Shown here one piece after another: positions 55,177 to 64,000 of a stretch of 64,000 nucleotides of DNA. Within the stretch, counting starts at the first letter, position 1. The number at the start of each line of letters is the position of its first letter. The notes below the pieces were generated by a model, which was not told the origin of the DNA, searched no databases, and worked only from the letters and a program-made list of their open reading frames with translations. Origin of the DNA: CAXBOO01 sp963977425 (GTDB lineage Bacteria > Bacteroidota > Bacteroidia > Flavobacteriales_D > Luteibaculaceae); contig CAXBOO010000007.1 of NCBI GenBank assembly GCA_963977425.1, positions 31,886-95,885 of the forward strand, written 5' to 3'. The translations under genes and the position numbers were made by a program.

Positions 55177-55829
55177 TGAGCATACAAAGCAATCTTTCTG
55201 AAATAAAGCAAACGTTACATTCTGATTGTAAGTTAATAGCCGTTTCTAAACGCAAACCTTCTAGCAACATTCTAGAAGCATATTCTGCAGGGCAACGCGA
55301 TTTTGGAGAAAATTACATCCAAGAGTTGGTAGACAAAAAAGAGGCTTTACCAAACGATATATTTTGGCATTTTATTGGTCACTTGCAACGCAACAAAGTG
55401 AAATACATCGCTCCTTTTGTGCACCTTATTCATGCTGTTGACAGCATAAAACTATTACAAGAAATAAACAAGCAAGCGATAAAAAATGATAGGAATATTG
55501 CCGTTCTTATACAAATTCACATTGCACAAGAAGAAACTAAATTTGGTTTTTCTCCAGAGGAATTCTCTACCCAAGTTGAAGACAGAGCTTTCGATGAATT
55601 CAAAAACATTGAATTAAAAGGTTTGATGGCTATGGCTAGTAATACTGAAGATAAAGAACAAGTAAATACTGAATTTTCAAAAATTAAAGCCTTGTTTGAC
55701 CAAGCAAAAAAAGTCTACCCATCTATGTCTGAAATTAGCACAGGCATGAGCAAAGACTACACTATAGCTATGAATAATGGCAGTACTTATGTACGATTAG
55801 GCACTAGTATATTTGGCCAGCGCGATTAA
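55176..55829 (+). CDS. yggS: YggS family PLP-binding protein
   Basis: YggS-like (COG0325) proteins bind pyridoxal phosphate and keep its supply balanced. The 217-residue chain has the lysine-bearing strand LIAVSKRKPSS near 22-32, FGENYIQELVDK near 50 and FIGHLQRNK near 72, then the phosphate-binding ISTGMSKDY near 190. The catalytic-like Lys is followed by Arg where Thr is common. It is coupled to the DUF1015 gene and meets dapA tail to tail with a 4-base overlap. Confidence 0.94.
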   Translation: MSIQSNLSEIKQTLHSDCKLIAVSKRKPSSNILEAYSAGQRDFGENYIQELVDKKEALPNDIFWHFIGHLQRNKVKYIAPFVHLIHAVDSIKLLQEINKQAIKNDRNIAVLIQIHIAQEETKFGFSPEEFSTQVEDRAFDEFKNIELKGLMAMASNTEDKEQVNTEFSKIKALFDQAKKVYPSMSEISTGMSKDYTIAMNNGSTYVRLGTSIFGQRD

Positions 55830-56707
55830 GACAGAATAGTATCGGTACACTTTTTCAAATCAGCACTAAGTTGTGAACTAACTGGAACCAATGGCAAACG
55901 GACTTGGTTACCACAAACACCCAAAAATCTCAATACTTCTTTAACTCCTGCAGGGTTTCCTTCTTGAAACAACTTTGGTATGATTGGCAAGCACTTATAA
56001 TGTAATTCTCTAGCCAAATCCATATTGTTTGCAAACGTGGCTCTAAACATATCCGAAAATTCTTTTGGAAAAGCATTTCCAATAACAGATATTACTCCAT
56101 CACCTCCAGCAGCTGCTAATGGAAACGCGATAGGATCATCACCAGATATAACGTAAAAGTCTTTTGGTTTATGGGCAATCAAATGCATGATTTGCTCCAT
56201 ATCTCCACTCGCTTCTTTTATAGCTACTATATTTTTTAATTCGGCAAGCCTTAATGTCGTTTCAGGCAACATATTGCTACTGGTTCTACCAGGAACATTG
56301 TACATGATGATTGGCAAATCGCTTTGTTCGCTAATGAACTTATAATGCTGATAAATACCTTCTTGTGTCGGTTTGTTGTAATATGGACTTACTGACAAAA
56401 TTCCGTTTACACCCTGATCGAAAATTGAATTTGAAAAAAATTTAGCTGTTTCGGCTGTATTGTTACCTCCTAGCCCAAGAATTACAGGCAAAGCACCATT
56501 ATTCTCTTCAACCACACAGGCCAAAGTTTTGATTTTCTCTTCTTTAGTAAGCGTTACATTTTCACCCGTTGTACCGTGTACTACCAAATACTCTATTCCA
56601 CCATTTATAAGATGACGAGTCAATTTTTTGAGCCCATTATAATCTACAGCTCCTTTATCATCAAACGGTGTAACCATCGCAACACCAGTACCTTTAAGAT
56701 TTATCAT
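55826..56707 (-). CDS. dapA: 4-hydroxy-tetrahydrodipicolinate synthase
   Basis: DapA condenses pyruvate with aspartate semialdehyde, the first step towards diaminopimelate and lysine. Its 293 residues match. Seen: GTGVAMVTPF at the start, HGTTGENVTLT near 45-55, YNVPGRTSS near 136, and the Schiff-base Lys in IVAIKEASGD near 160-170. It is the last gene of prmC-ligA-DUF6913-dapA; its start overlaps the previous gene by 14 bases. Confidence 0.96.
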   Translation of the reverse strand: MINLKGTGVAMVTPFDDKGAVDYNGLKKLTRHLINGGIEYLVVHGTTGENVTLTKEEKIKTLACVVEENNGALPVILGLGGNNTAETAKFFSNSIFDQGVNGILSVSPYYNKPTQEGIYQHYKFISEQSDLPIIMYNVPGRTSSNMLPETTLRLAELKNIVAIKEASGDMEQIMHLIAHKPKDFYVISGDDPIAFPLAAAGGDGVISVIGNAFPKEFSDMFRATFANNMDLARELHYKCLPIIPKLFQEGNPAGVKEVLRFLGVCGNQVRLPLVPVSSQLSADLKKCTDTILS

Positions 56708-57257
56708 CGATCAATTTTAAATAGCGTAATATTTCTTTACCAAACGAGTGAATTTTAAGATCTGATTTCATCATAAAATCAAAAACTTCAATGTTTTCGT
56801 TGCTGTGATAGCCAACATTAAATTCCGAAACGATTTCACTCACCAATCTTTTAATACCCAAATGATTGCTTTTATTGAAGACAATCATAGCATCGAATTT
56901 TTTTTGAACTAAAACCTCTTTTAATTTTGGATGACGCAAAGAATATGAAAATCCGAAGTGCTTATTTTGAAGTAAATATGCGTTCTTTCTTTTTTGAAAT
57001 TCCAAAATTCTTGGCGTAAAATTCTTTTCTTTTAATGCTGTATAAGCAATGATATCCAAATTATTTACCGATGGTATATCTGATTTTATCAAGGCCAAAA
57101 GGTTGTCCAAACCCTTTCCTAAATCATACTCTTCAGCATTGATTATCAAGCACAATGACTTGACCTGTGAAAGGTTAACAAATCCATTGCGTTGATTATT
57201 ATCGATAGCTTTTAGGATGCGTTTATTAGCGAAATAATCTTTTAATCGTCTTAACAA
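56694..57257 (-). CDS. DUF6913-like protein of unknown function
   Basis: A 187-residue charged, soluble protein lying between ligA and dapA. The opening MLRRLKDYFANKRILKA and the NVGYHSN segment resemble a protein found at this place in many Flavobacteriia (DUF6913), whose function is unknown. The start is TTG at 57257, overlapping the ligA stop by 7 bases; no other start lies nearby. The overlaps on both sides indicate translation as one unit with ligA and dapA. Confidence 0.68.
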   Translation of the reverse strand: MLRRLKDYFANKRILKAIDNNQRNGFVNLSQVKSLCLIINAEEYDLGKGLDNLLALIKSDIPSVNNLDIIAYTALKEKNFTPRILEFQKRKNAYLLQNKHFGFSYSLRHPKLKEVLVQKKFDAMIVFNKSNHLGIKRLVSEIVSEFNVGYHSNENIEVFDFMMKSDLKIHSFGKEILRYLKLIDDKS

Positions 57258-59257
57258 TCTATATTAATTTTGTTCAAGAACTCACGCTCTGTCATCATAG
57301 TTATATTCAACTTTTCAGCTTTTTCCTTTTTGGCTGGCCCCATGTTTTTACCAACAACTACCAAATCAGTTTTGCTTGTAATACCTGAAACTTTTATACC
57401 TCCTAAAAATTCTATTTTCTCTTCCAAAACCTTTCGGTTGATGATTTCGAAAACACCTGAAACAACAATTTTTTTACCTTCTACAAAAGGATGATATTGA
57501 CTTTCGTCTGGCATAAACTCTTCTTCGACTTTTAAACCAAACTGTGTTATCAACTCAATTTTCTTCTGATTTTCAGGCAAGCAAAAATATAAAAATATAC
57601 TATCGGCTATCTTCCCTCCAATTTCGTCCAAATTAGCCAATTCTTCTTGACTCATAGACGCTATTGCCTTAAGACTACCTATTTTTTTCGCCAATATTTT
57701 CGCCGTTTTTTCTCCTACATGGCGTATTCCCAATGCAAATATCACCCGAGATAGTGAGCGTTCTTTAGATTTTTCTATTCCACTCAATAAATTGTCAACA
57801 CTTTTCTCGGCTATTCTATCCAATTGAAAAAGTTGATCTCTTGTAAGAGTATACAAATCGGTAAAATCTGAAATGATTCCCTTGTTAACCAACTCACTTA
57901 TTGTCTCACTTCCCCAATGCTCAAATTCCATTGCTTTTTTCGAAACAAAATGCAAAATTCGCCCTTTCACTTGAGGTGGGCATGAAGATTCGTTCAAACA
58001 ATAATGATTGGCTTCCCCTTCAATTTTACTGAGTGGTGTATTACATTCAGGGCAATTTTCAATAAACTTCACTTTATCTTGACCTCTAGGCTTCGACACA
58101 TCCACCGCTGTTATCTTCGGGATAATTTCACCTCCCTTTTCTACAAATACAGAATCACCAAAATACAAATCGAGTTTTTCAATTTGATCTTCGTTATGAA
58201 GACTGGCCCTTTTCACCATTGTACCTGCTATTTCTACAGGCGTAAGTTCTGCCACTGGAGTAATGGATCCTGTTCTTCCAACCTGATAGACAACATCGTT
58301 CAGCTTAGTGCTTTGTGCTTCAGCTGGAAATTTATAGGCTATTGCCCATTTAGGCGATTTGGCTGTGAAACCTAATTCTTGCTGATTGTTTATGTCGTTT
58401 ACTTTGATGACAACACCATCGGTTGCAAAAGGCAATTGATGTCGTTTCTTATCCCAATACTCAATAAATTGTGCTGTTTGTTCTCGCTTAAACAATCCTT
58501 GCCATTGTTCTTTTGCACTTGGTGTTTTAAAACCTTGCTGATGCAACAACTCTATAGCTTCTTGCTGACTTTCAATACCATAGCCATACAAACTGTACAC
58601 TATGCAGTCTAAATTTCTTTGAGCAACTATTGCTGAGTCTTTTGATTTTAATGTTCCACTAGCTGTATTTCTAGGGTTCGCATACAAATCTTCACCATCT
58701 TTTTCTCTTTGAATATTGAGTTTCTCAAAAGCGTCAAAAGGCAATAAAATTTCACCTCTTGCCTCTAAAGAAATTTTGCTTTTCAAGACCAATGGCACAG
58801 AACGAATCGTTCGGACGTTGATGGTAACATCCTCCCCTTCAACTCCGTTACCACGGGTTAAAGCTTTGGTTAAAATACCATCAGTGTAATGCAACGCAAT
58901 GGCAACACCATCGTATTTTAATTCGCAAAAATAGAGCGCTTCTTTTCCCAGTCCTTTTTCAACGCGATCAAAAAATTCATTGAGTTCATCAATATTGTAG
59001 GTATTGCTCAAAGACAACATTGGTTCGGAATGTTTTTCCGACTTGAAATCTTTCGTAAGCTCACCACCTACCCTTTTTGTAGGTGAATTAGGGTCGTTGA
59101 ATTCAGGATAATCTTTTTCAAGTTGTTCTAATTCAGCTAATTTTTCATCAAACTCCAAATCGCTTACTACAGAAGTATGTTGAACGTAATACGAGTGATT
59201 TAATTGATGCAATTCAGTTCTTAAAGCCTGAATTTTTAATTCTATTTCCCTTGCCAT
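57251..59257 (-). CDS. ligA: NAD-dependent DNA ligase
   Basis: LigA seals nicks in replication and repair using NAD. The 668-residue chain has the adenylation Lys in ELKYDGVA near 113-120, a zinc finger (CPECNTPL, CSN..SCPPQ near 400-430), HhH motifs and a C-terminal BRCT domain (KIVVSGVFE near 590). ATG 59257 is preferred to the upstream TTG at 59263. It starts within the last 16 bases of prmC. Confidence 0.97.
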   Translation of the reverse strand: MAREIELKIQALRTELHQLNHSYYVQHTSVVSDLEFDEKLAELEQLEKDYPEFNDPNSPTKRVGGELTKDFKSEKHSEPMLSLSNTYNIDELNEFFDRVEKGLGKEALYFCELKYDGVAIALHYTDGILTKALTRGNGVEGEDVTINVRTIRSVPLVLKSKISLEARGEILLPFDAFEKLNIQREKDGEDLYANPRNTASGTLKSKDSAIVAQRNLDCIVYSLYGYGIESQQEAIELLHQQGFKTPSAKEQWQGLFKREQTAQFIEYWDKKRHQLPFATDGVVIKVNDINNQQELGFTAKSPKWAIAYKFPAEAQSTKLNDVVYQVGRTGSITPVAELTPVEIAGTMVKRASLHNEDQIEKLDLYFGDSVFVEKGGEIIPKITAVDVSKPRGQDKVKFIENCPECNTPLSKIEGEANHYCLNESSCPPQVKGRILHFVSKKAMEFEHWGSETISELVNKGIISDFTDLYTLTRDQLFQLDRIAEKSVDNLLSGIEKSKERSLSRVIFALGIRHVGEKTAKILAKKIGSLKAIASMSQEELANLDEIGGKIADSIFLYFCLPENQKKIELITQFGLKVEEEFMPDESQYHPFVEGKKIVVSGVFEIINRKVLEEKIEFLGGIKVSGITSKTDLVVVGKNMGPAKKEKAEKLNITMMTEREFLNKINIDC

Positions 59258-60114
59258 TGACAATGCAAAAAACGGTTCTTGTTTTCTAGGTCTAATATCA
59301 ATTTTGACGCATAGCCTAAATCTTGTCCTAAACTAAGCAATTCGTTTGCAAAATGAGGGTTGATTTCAAAGAACAAATGCCCATTGTTCGCCATGATTTC
59401 TTTCCCTTTTTGAAGAATTCGCTCGTAAAAAATTAGTGGATTGTTATCTGGCACCATCAAAGCCATTTCTGGCTCATGGTTCCATACATGTTCATCAATA
59501 TCACCCAATTCAGCATAAGGTATATATGGTGGATTTGAAACCAAAACATCTACTTTATCAATAGGCCAATGCCCTTCTATAATGTCGAGTTCATTGAATT
59601 CAACAGGTAAATTCAATTCTTCAGAATTTTTAATCGACACCTTCAAAGCCTCTTTACTTTTCTCAAAAGCAACTACTTGAGAGTTCGGAAATATCGATTT
59701 CAAGGCTATTGCAATACAACCAGAACCTGAACAAACATCCAAGATTTTACTTGGCACTGAACTTATCTCCTTCTTGATAATGTGAATTAGATATTCTGTT
59801 TCAGGTCTAGGAAACAACACATGCTCATTCACTATTATTTTCAGGTCATAAAATTCTGTTACCCCTGCTACCAATTGTATCGGCACACCTTCTTGTAATT
59901 TTTCCAATGCTTTATGCACTTTTAAAATTTCTGATTCCGAGAAACGCTTACCATCTAAATGCAAAGTTTCTGAATAAGGCCAATTTATAATATCAGCCAA
60001 AACAAGCCGAAAGATACTTTCTATCTCGCCTTCAGGGTATTTATCCAACAATTTTTGCTTGAATATTTTCAAAAAATAACCAGCAGAATTGTTTCCGTGA
60101 ACTGTAATCGCCAT
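59242..60114 (-). CDS. prmC: Release factor glutamine N5-methyltransferase
   Basis: PrmC methylates the Gln of the GGQ motif in RF1 and RF2. The 290-residue chain has the methyltransferase core with NPPYIPYAE near 190, LDVCSGSGCIAI near 118 and FPRPETE near 100, the full set of the family. The ATG at 60114 follows a TTG that would add one residue. It is the first gene of the prmC-ligA-DUF6913-dapA run and diverges from ribD. Confidence 0.95.
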   Translation of the reverse strand: MAITVHGNNSAGYFLKIFKQKLLDKYPEGEIESIFRLVLADIINWPYSETLHLDGKRFSESEILKVHKALEKLQEGVPIQLVAGVTEFYDLKIIVNEHVLFPRPETEYLIHIIKKEISSVPSKILDVCSGSGCIAIALKSIFPNSQVVAFEKSKEALKVSIKNSEELNLPVEFNELDIIEGHWPIDKVDVLVSNPPYIPYAELGDIDEHVWNHEPEMALMVPDNNPLIFYERILQKGKEIMANNGHLFFEINPHFANELLSLGQDLGYASKLILDLENKNRFLHCQWQGK

Positions 60115-60136
60115 CAAATCATTTTCTTTGCTCTAT

Positions 60137-61075
60137 ATGGAACAAGAGCACTTTATGTCGCGCGCCCTTAACCTAGCAAAATTGGGACTCGGAAAGGTAA
60201 AAACAAATCCGATGGTAGGTTGTGTGATTGTAAAAAATAATACCATCATTTCTGAAGGATTTCATGAAAAATACGGAGAGGCCCATGCCGAAGTCAATGC
60301 TCTTAAAGATTTAAATCCAGAACAAATTTCTGATGCCGAAGCATTTGTAAGCTTAGAACCCTGCAGCCACTTTGGGAAAACACCGCCATGCGCTGACTTA
60401 CTGATACAATCTGGCATAAAAAAAGTAACCGTTGCCATGCTTGACCCCAACCCATTGGTAGCTGGAAATGGCGTAAAAAAATTAATCGACAGCGGAATAG
60501 AAGTAAAAGTGGGCTTACTCGAAAAAGAAGCCACATCAATAAACCCCGTTTTCTTACACGGTATAAAAACCAACACTCCTTTCATTACCCTAAAATGGGC
60601 TGAATCAAAAGATGGATTCATAGCCGGCGAAAAAGGTTCTGAAAAAATAAGTGGAATAGCAACCGATCTAATAAGCCACAAATTCAGAACAGAAGTGGAT
60701 GCCATTTGCGTTGGAACCAACACTATAATAAAAGATAATCCAAGGTTAGATACACGATTGGTTTCGGACGAAACCAAAATGAAAGTCTCATTTGGAACAT
60801 CACAACATGAAAACTATATACCAATTACCCCAAAGACATTCAAAGCTGACTTAAAAACATTGTATTCAAAATACCATATTGGTCATTTACTGGTTGAAGG
60901 CGGACAAAAGACATTGCAATTTTTTATAGATCAAAATGCGTTCCAACAAATCCGAATCATTAAATCAAAATCTAATCAACTAAATTCAGGTACAAAAGCC
61001 CCATCAATTAACTTTCCACATCTAGTTGAGCAAATTGAAACTGCAACAGACAACTTGTATATTTACGCTTCATGA
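60137..61075 (+). CDS. ribD: Bifunctional riboflavin biosynthesis deaminase/reductase with shortened reductase domain
   Basis: RibD deaminates and then reduces the pyrimidine intermediate of riboflavin synthesis. The 312-residue chain has the deaminase zinc site HAEVNAL and PCSHFGKTPPC (about residues 50-85), and a reductase domain with TLKWAESKDG near 150 and GTNTIIKDNPRL near 194. The stretch after NPRLDTR, where the family carries a P.RVVLD strand-turn-helix, is short; the domain then resumes with LLVEGGQKTL. The shortening may alter NADPH use. ATG 60137 is preferred; the frame also opens at TTG 60128. Next gene overlaps by 4 bases. Confidence 0.9.
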   Translation: MEQEHFMSRALNLAKLGLGKVKTNPMVGCVIVKNNTIISEGFHEKYGEAHAEVNALKDLNPEQISDAEAFVSLEPCSHFGKTPPCADLLIQSGIKKVTVAMLDPNPLVAGNGVKKLIDSGIEVKVGLLEKEATSINPVFLHGIKTNTPFITLKWAESKDGFIAGEKGSEKISGIATDLISHKFRTEVDAICVGTNTIIKDNPRLDTRLVSDETKMKVSFGTSQHENYIPITPKTFKADLKTLYSKYHIGHLLVEGGQKTLQFFIDQNAFQQIRIIKSKSNQLNSGTKAPSINFPHLVEQIETATDNLYIYAS

Positions 61076-61905
61076 TTGCATTATTCATAGCCATTGTATT
61101 TACCACAAGTATATTCTGGGTATTCAAATGGCATGGAAACAATGGTGATAATTTGAACATTACCGTGGTTACAAATTATTTTGTTGCTGCTATCATTGGT
61201 TTTCTTGTAAACAGACAGCATCTTTATGAGCTAAATGACAATTTCACAAACAACATTTGGCCACTACTAGCTCTTGGATTACTTTTCATAACAACCTTTG
61301 TTCTAATAGGCTATAGCACAAAAAAAAGTGGAATTGGCTTAACAGTTATGGCCAGTAAACTCTCCATATTTGTAACAATATTTCTTTCTTTTCTAATTTT
61401 CAAAGACTCTATTGGAATCAAAACCATTTTAGCCTTACCTATAGCAATAGCCAGTATTATACTATATCAATTCACAAAAGGAGAAAAAAAAAGAAAAAAA
61501 GATCTTTGGCTACCACTCGTCGTTTTATTAGGGAGTGGCATAGTTGACTTTTTCCTTGCCTGGATATCCAAAAACAGCGACTGGACAACTGGATTAAATG
61601 CAAGCATTATCTTCTTGATAGCCGCCACTTTAGGAGCTATTCAAGTCCTTTTCACTCAATTTAGGATAAAAAGAATAGACATTTTAATTGGAGTTGTTTT
61701 AGGTTCCATAAATTACGCTAGCATACATTTTTATCTACTTGCATTTAAACAAACTACTAACAACCCATTGTATTTTCTTCTTTTCAGCATAGGAACTTTA
61801 CTCATAAGCAGCATAGGATCTATTGCACTATTTAAAGAGCCTATAAACCGAAATAAAATAATCTCGCTAAGTCTATCATGCCTAGCATTATACTTAGCTT
61901 ATTAA
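61072..61905 (+). CDS. DMT/EamA-like integral membrane transporter
   Basis: A 277-residue protein with about ten hydrophobic helices and a charged loop (GEKKRKKDL) near the middle, the pattern of two-times-five-helix drug/metabolite transporters. Substrate is not predictable. It overlaps ribD by 4 bases (ATGA) and is followed by the yigZ-like gene after 1 base, so it probably belongs to that transcript; co-occurrence with ribD raises but does not show a link to flavin or precursor transport. Confidence 0.8.
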   Translation: MIALFIAIVFTTSIFWVFKWHGNNGDNLNITVVTNYFVAAIIGFLVNRQHLYELNDNFTNNIWPLLALGLLFITTFVLIGYSTKKSGIGLTVMASKLSIFVTIFLSFLIFKDSIGIKTILALPIAIASIILYQFTKGEKKRKKDLWLPLVVLLGSGIVDFFLAWISKNSDWTTGLNASIIFLIAATLGAIQVLFTQFRIKRIDILIGVVLGSINYASIHFYLLAFKQTTNNPLYFLLFSIGTLLISSIGSIALFKEPINRNKIISLSLSCLALYLAY

Positions 61906-61906
61906 T

Positions 61907-62506
61907 ATGCTTTTTACTTGTACAAAAAAGAGTGAATCCTTCATAACCGTTAAAAACAGCAAGTTTTTAACTTATTGTTTTCCAAGTGATTGCGAAGATG
62001 ATTTCCAAACTTTTCTTACAGAAATAAAATCCGAACACCCCGGAGCAAATCATCATTGTTACGCATACAGATTTGGAAAAGAAACGATATCCGAAAGAGC
62101 CAACGATGATGGCGAACCATCTGGATCAGCAGGACTACCTATTTTAAACGCCATGAAATCTGCTTCGCTTTCAAACTGTGCCGTAGTAGTCGTTAGGTAC
62201 TTTGGCGGTGTAAAGTTGGGAACATCTGGATTGATAAAAAGTTACCGTCAAGCAGCACAAGAAAGTATTGAAAACAATGTTTTAGCAATCCTAGAATTGC
62301 ACTATTTCTGCAAGATTACTTTCCCATACGAGACAACATCAGTAGTTGAGCAAATCATTCACCGAGAAGGACTTAAGATTGAAGACAAAAACTTTAGCAA
62401 TTACGTCGAAATGACATTGTCTACAAACAAACCCATATATCAGTTGATTTTAAGCGAGTTAATGAGATTTCCGGAATGTCAAGTAAAGGACCTAGGCTCT
62501 CAATAA
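61907..62506 (+). CDS. YigZ/IMPACT family protein
   Basis: A 199-residue member of the UPF0029/IMPACT family, whose bacterial members are linked to ribosome or translation regulation but lack a firm biochemical role. The landmark segments are ERANDDGEPSGSAGLPIL near 62-80 and VVVVRYFGGVKLGTSGL near 92-109; an ACT-like C-terminal domain follows. The strand next to the permease is close, so it is probably the last gene of the ribD operon. Confidence 0.9.
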   Translation: MLFTCTKKSESFITVKNSKFLTYCFPSDCEDDFQTFLTEIKSEHPGANHHCYAYRFGKETISERANDDGEPSGSAGLPILNAMKSASLSNCAVVVVRYFGGVKLGTSGLIKSYRQAAQESIENNVLAILELHYFCKITFPYETTSVVEQIIHREGLKIEDKNFSNYVEMTLSTNKPIYQLILSELMRFPECQVKDLGSQ

Positions 62507-62883
62507 TTATAATTTCTTCCCCAATAATAGTTCTCGAAAAAGGTTTTCAACACCCAAGTGTTTCTAATTTTGCTTTCACCAAATTAATAACACTTAACAC
62601 TTCGTATTATGACATCAACCATTCTTTTAAAACAAGTACTAAAAAAACAGTCTGTATTTAAACGAATTTTTGAATCTACAAGGTCATAATTCAAATTAAA
62701 ATCAAAAAAGAAACCCTGCTAAAATTTCCACAAAATCAATAGCATTTTCATTTTTTTTTAAAGAAAGTTAAGTTGATATTTGCACCCGCTTAAGAGCGAC
62801 ACTATTTACATTTTCAATCCACGATACTTGATTATCAACAGATTAAGTAATGGATATACACGATAAACAAAATTGAAGAATTA
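62507..62883. other. Non-coding interval before dnaA (377 bases)
   Basis: This AT-rich interval holds a short hairpin (62549-62553 with 62558-62562) and a tandem AACACTT pair (62589-62602). One near-consensus DnaA box (TTATCAACA, 62832-62840) is present. A GATATTTG box (62775-62782) is a one-mismatch promoter element giving a leader of about 100 nt. A 61-codon frame crossing the yigZ end (62476-62661) is not thought real. The interval is not clear evidence for an origin. Confidence 0.5.
62775..62782 (+). promoter_or_regulatory. Candidate -7 box of dnaA
   Basis: GATATTTG matches TAnnTTTG with one mismatch, about 101 nt before the dnaA ATG; no TTG at the -33 distance. Confidence 0.3.
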
Positions 62884-64000
62884 ATGAAAAACCACTTGAA
62901 CGTTTGGGATAATTGTCTCACCATAATTAAGGATAACGTTTCAGCGCAGAGCTACAACACCTGGTTTACACCGATTAAACCACTGATGTTAAAGGGATCT
63001 GTTCTGACTATTCAGGTGCCGTCTAATTTCTTTTTCGAATGGCTAGAAGAGCATTACATTGACTTGATTAAAAAAGCCATTAAAAGAGAATTGGGTAACG
63101 ACGGTCTTTTGGAATATTCCATTCAAATGGAAAACAAAAGCAACACCCAGAAAAAAGTTACAATGAACGTACCTACTAGCAGCAATAAAAGAGCTACTAG
63201 TAACCCTGCCATGTCTATGCCTGTAGACATAGCTCCTATCAAAAATCCGTTCGTTATACCTGGTTTAAGAAAAATTAATGTTGAATCTAATTTAATTGCC
63301 AACTATTCATTTGACAACTTCATTGAAGGCGATTGCAATAGATTAGCACGCTCAGCTGGATATGCTGTAGCTAAAAACCCTGGAGGAACAGCTTTCAACC
63401 CATTATTACTTTATGGTAAAACTGGTGTTGGCAAATCTCATTTAGCTCACGCTATTGGATTGGAAATTAAAAAGAACCATCCTGAGAAAACTGTACTATA
63501 TCTTCCTTCAGAAAAATTTACTACAAAGTTTATTGAATCTGTTAGAAGCAACACAGTAAACGATTTCAGTCATTTCTTTCAAATGATTGATGTTTTGATT
63601 ATTGACGACGTTCATTTCTTCTCTGGAAAAACCAGAACACAAGACGTTTTTTTCCACATTTTCAATCACCTACACCAAACCAACAAGCAAATTATATTGA
63701 CTAGTGATAAAGCACCTGTTGAGCTTGAAGGAATGGAACAACGATTATTATCACGTTTTAAATGGGGTTTGAGCGCCGATCTTCAAGCACCAGGTTTGGA
63801 TACGCGTATCAACATTTTGAACAAGAAGATGCACAGCGATGGTATCGAAATGCCCAAAGAGGTTATCGAGTACCTAGCATACAGCATTACTGTTAATGTA
63901 AGAGAACTTGAAGGCGCTCTTAACCGCGTGATGGCCTATGCAACCCTTGTGGGACGCCCCATCACAATGGATATGACACGGGACGTGCTACAAGACCTTA
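62884..64000 (+). CDS. dnaA: Chromosomal replication initiator DnaA, N-terminal part (cut by window edge)
   Basis: DnaA opens the origin of replication using ATP. The visible 372 residues run from ATG 62884 to the window end without a stop. Domain I is at 1-90 (ending with a Lys-rich linker), then the AAA+ domain: NYSFDNFIEGDCN opens it, the Walker A GKTGVGKSH and Walker B DDVHFF are present, followed by the box VII-type RELEGALNR. The DNA-binding domain IV is only beginning at the edge. A near-consensus DnaA box in the leader suggests self-regulation. Confidence 0.97.
   Translation, partial: MKNHLNVWDNCLTIIKDNVSAQSYNTWFTPIKPLMLKGSVLTIQVPSNFFFEWLEEHYIDLIKKAIKRELGNDGLLEYSIQMENKSNTQKKVTMNVPTSSNKRATSNPAMSMPVDIAPIKNPFVIPGLRKINVESNLIANYSFDNFIEGDCNRLARSAGYAVAKNPGGTAFNPLLLYGKTGVGKSHLAHAIGLEIKKNHPEKTVLYLPSEKFTTKFIESVRSNTVNDFSHFFQMIDVLIIDDVHFFSGKTRTQDVFFHIFNHLHQTNKQIILTSDKAPVELEGMEQRLLSRFKWGLSADLQAPGLDTRINILNKKMHSDGIEMPKEVIEYLAYSITVNVRELEGALNRVMAYATLVGRPITMDMTRDVLQDL

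Noticed and set aside
62476..62661. A 61-codon frame between yigZ and dnaA
   Set aside because: It starts inside yigZ, is AT-rich and hydrophobic by composition only, and has no promoter or relative that I recognise.
62507..62883. An origin of replication next to dnaA
   Set aside because: Only one near-consensus DnaA box and two poor ones (two mismatches each) are present, and no clear unwinding element with a cluster of boxes; Bacteroidota origins often lie away from dnaA.
1..64000. tRNA, rRNA, riboswitch, insertion sequence, phage or restriction genes
   Set aside because: None was visible; intergenic gaps are short and the genes are core functions.

Overview
The window is a gene-dense, AT-rich chromosomal segment from a member of the Bacteroidota, most probably a Flavobacteriales-type (Cryomorpha/Schleiferia-like) gliding or T9SS-bearing bacterium. 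Supporting signs are a gldF-gldG gene, a PorP/SprF-family protein next to a 4471-residue protein with a gliding-motility/T9SS type B C-terminal domain, Bacteroidota-style promoters (TTG about 19 nt upstream of TAnnTTTG), weak Shine-Dalgarno sites and several TTG starts. The exact genus cannot be fixed from the sequence. No rRNA, tRNA, CRISPR array, insertion sequence or prophage was seen.

Layout. 1-1318 (-): 5' part of purC, then phoH. 1392-5961 (+): SAM hydrolase, ABM-domain protein, a fused gldF-gldG, and a DUF4340 protein, followed by dnaN (6052-7170). 7192-12490 (-): a tight htpG-lemA-TPM-TPM-djlA-rhomboid run that looks like a protein quality-control or envelope-stress operon. 12609-29235 (-): an operon made of a PorP/SprF-like outer-membrane protein, a PorE-like TPR/PD40/OmpA protein and a giant secreted repeat protein of about 43 Ig-like/PKD-like units; it takes up a quarter of the window. 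29350-36185 (-): nuclease/phospholipase C-like protein, comB, gcvT, miaE-like hydroxylase and a pair of M16 peptidases. 36294-43251: TetR regulator, thioesterase, DUF349 protein, DEAD-box helicase, 3'-5' exonuclease, rfbC, and a lytic transglycosylase. 43241-51591: uvrA, LOG protein, a TPR-PKD protein, an unknown secreted protein, and a propeller histidine kinase with a convergent, overlapping response regulator. 51706-62506: S41 protease, DUF1573 protein, DUF1015 protein, yggS, the prmC-ligA-DUF6913-dapA run, ribD, a DMT-like permease and a YigZ protein. 62884-64000 (+): dnaA, cut by the window end.

How it fits together. Most genes are housekeeping (replication, repair, one-carbon, lysine and riboflavin pathways). 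The accessory interest is the T9SS-linked material: the PorP/PorE-like/giant adhesin operon reads as a self-contained module in which the substrate is encoded with its own outer-membrane partner and a peptidoglycan-binding anchor. It is driven by a near-perfect promoter and closed by a terminator. The gldF-gldG fusion is the other gliding-related item. Smaller oddities are a terminator hairpin encoded in the last codons of the convergent rhomboid gene, a histidine kinase and response regulator overlapping tail to tail, a RibD with a shortened reductase domain, and an M16 peptidase partner with a fused C-terminal domain.
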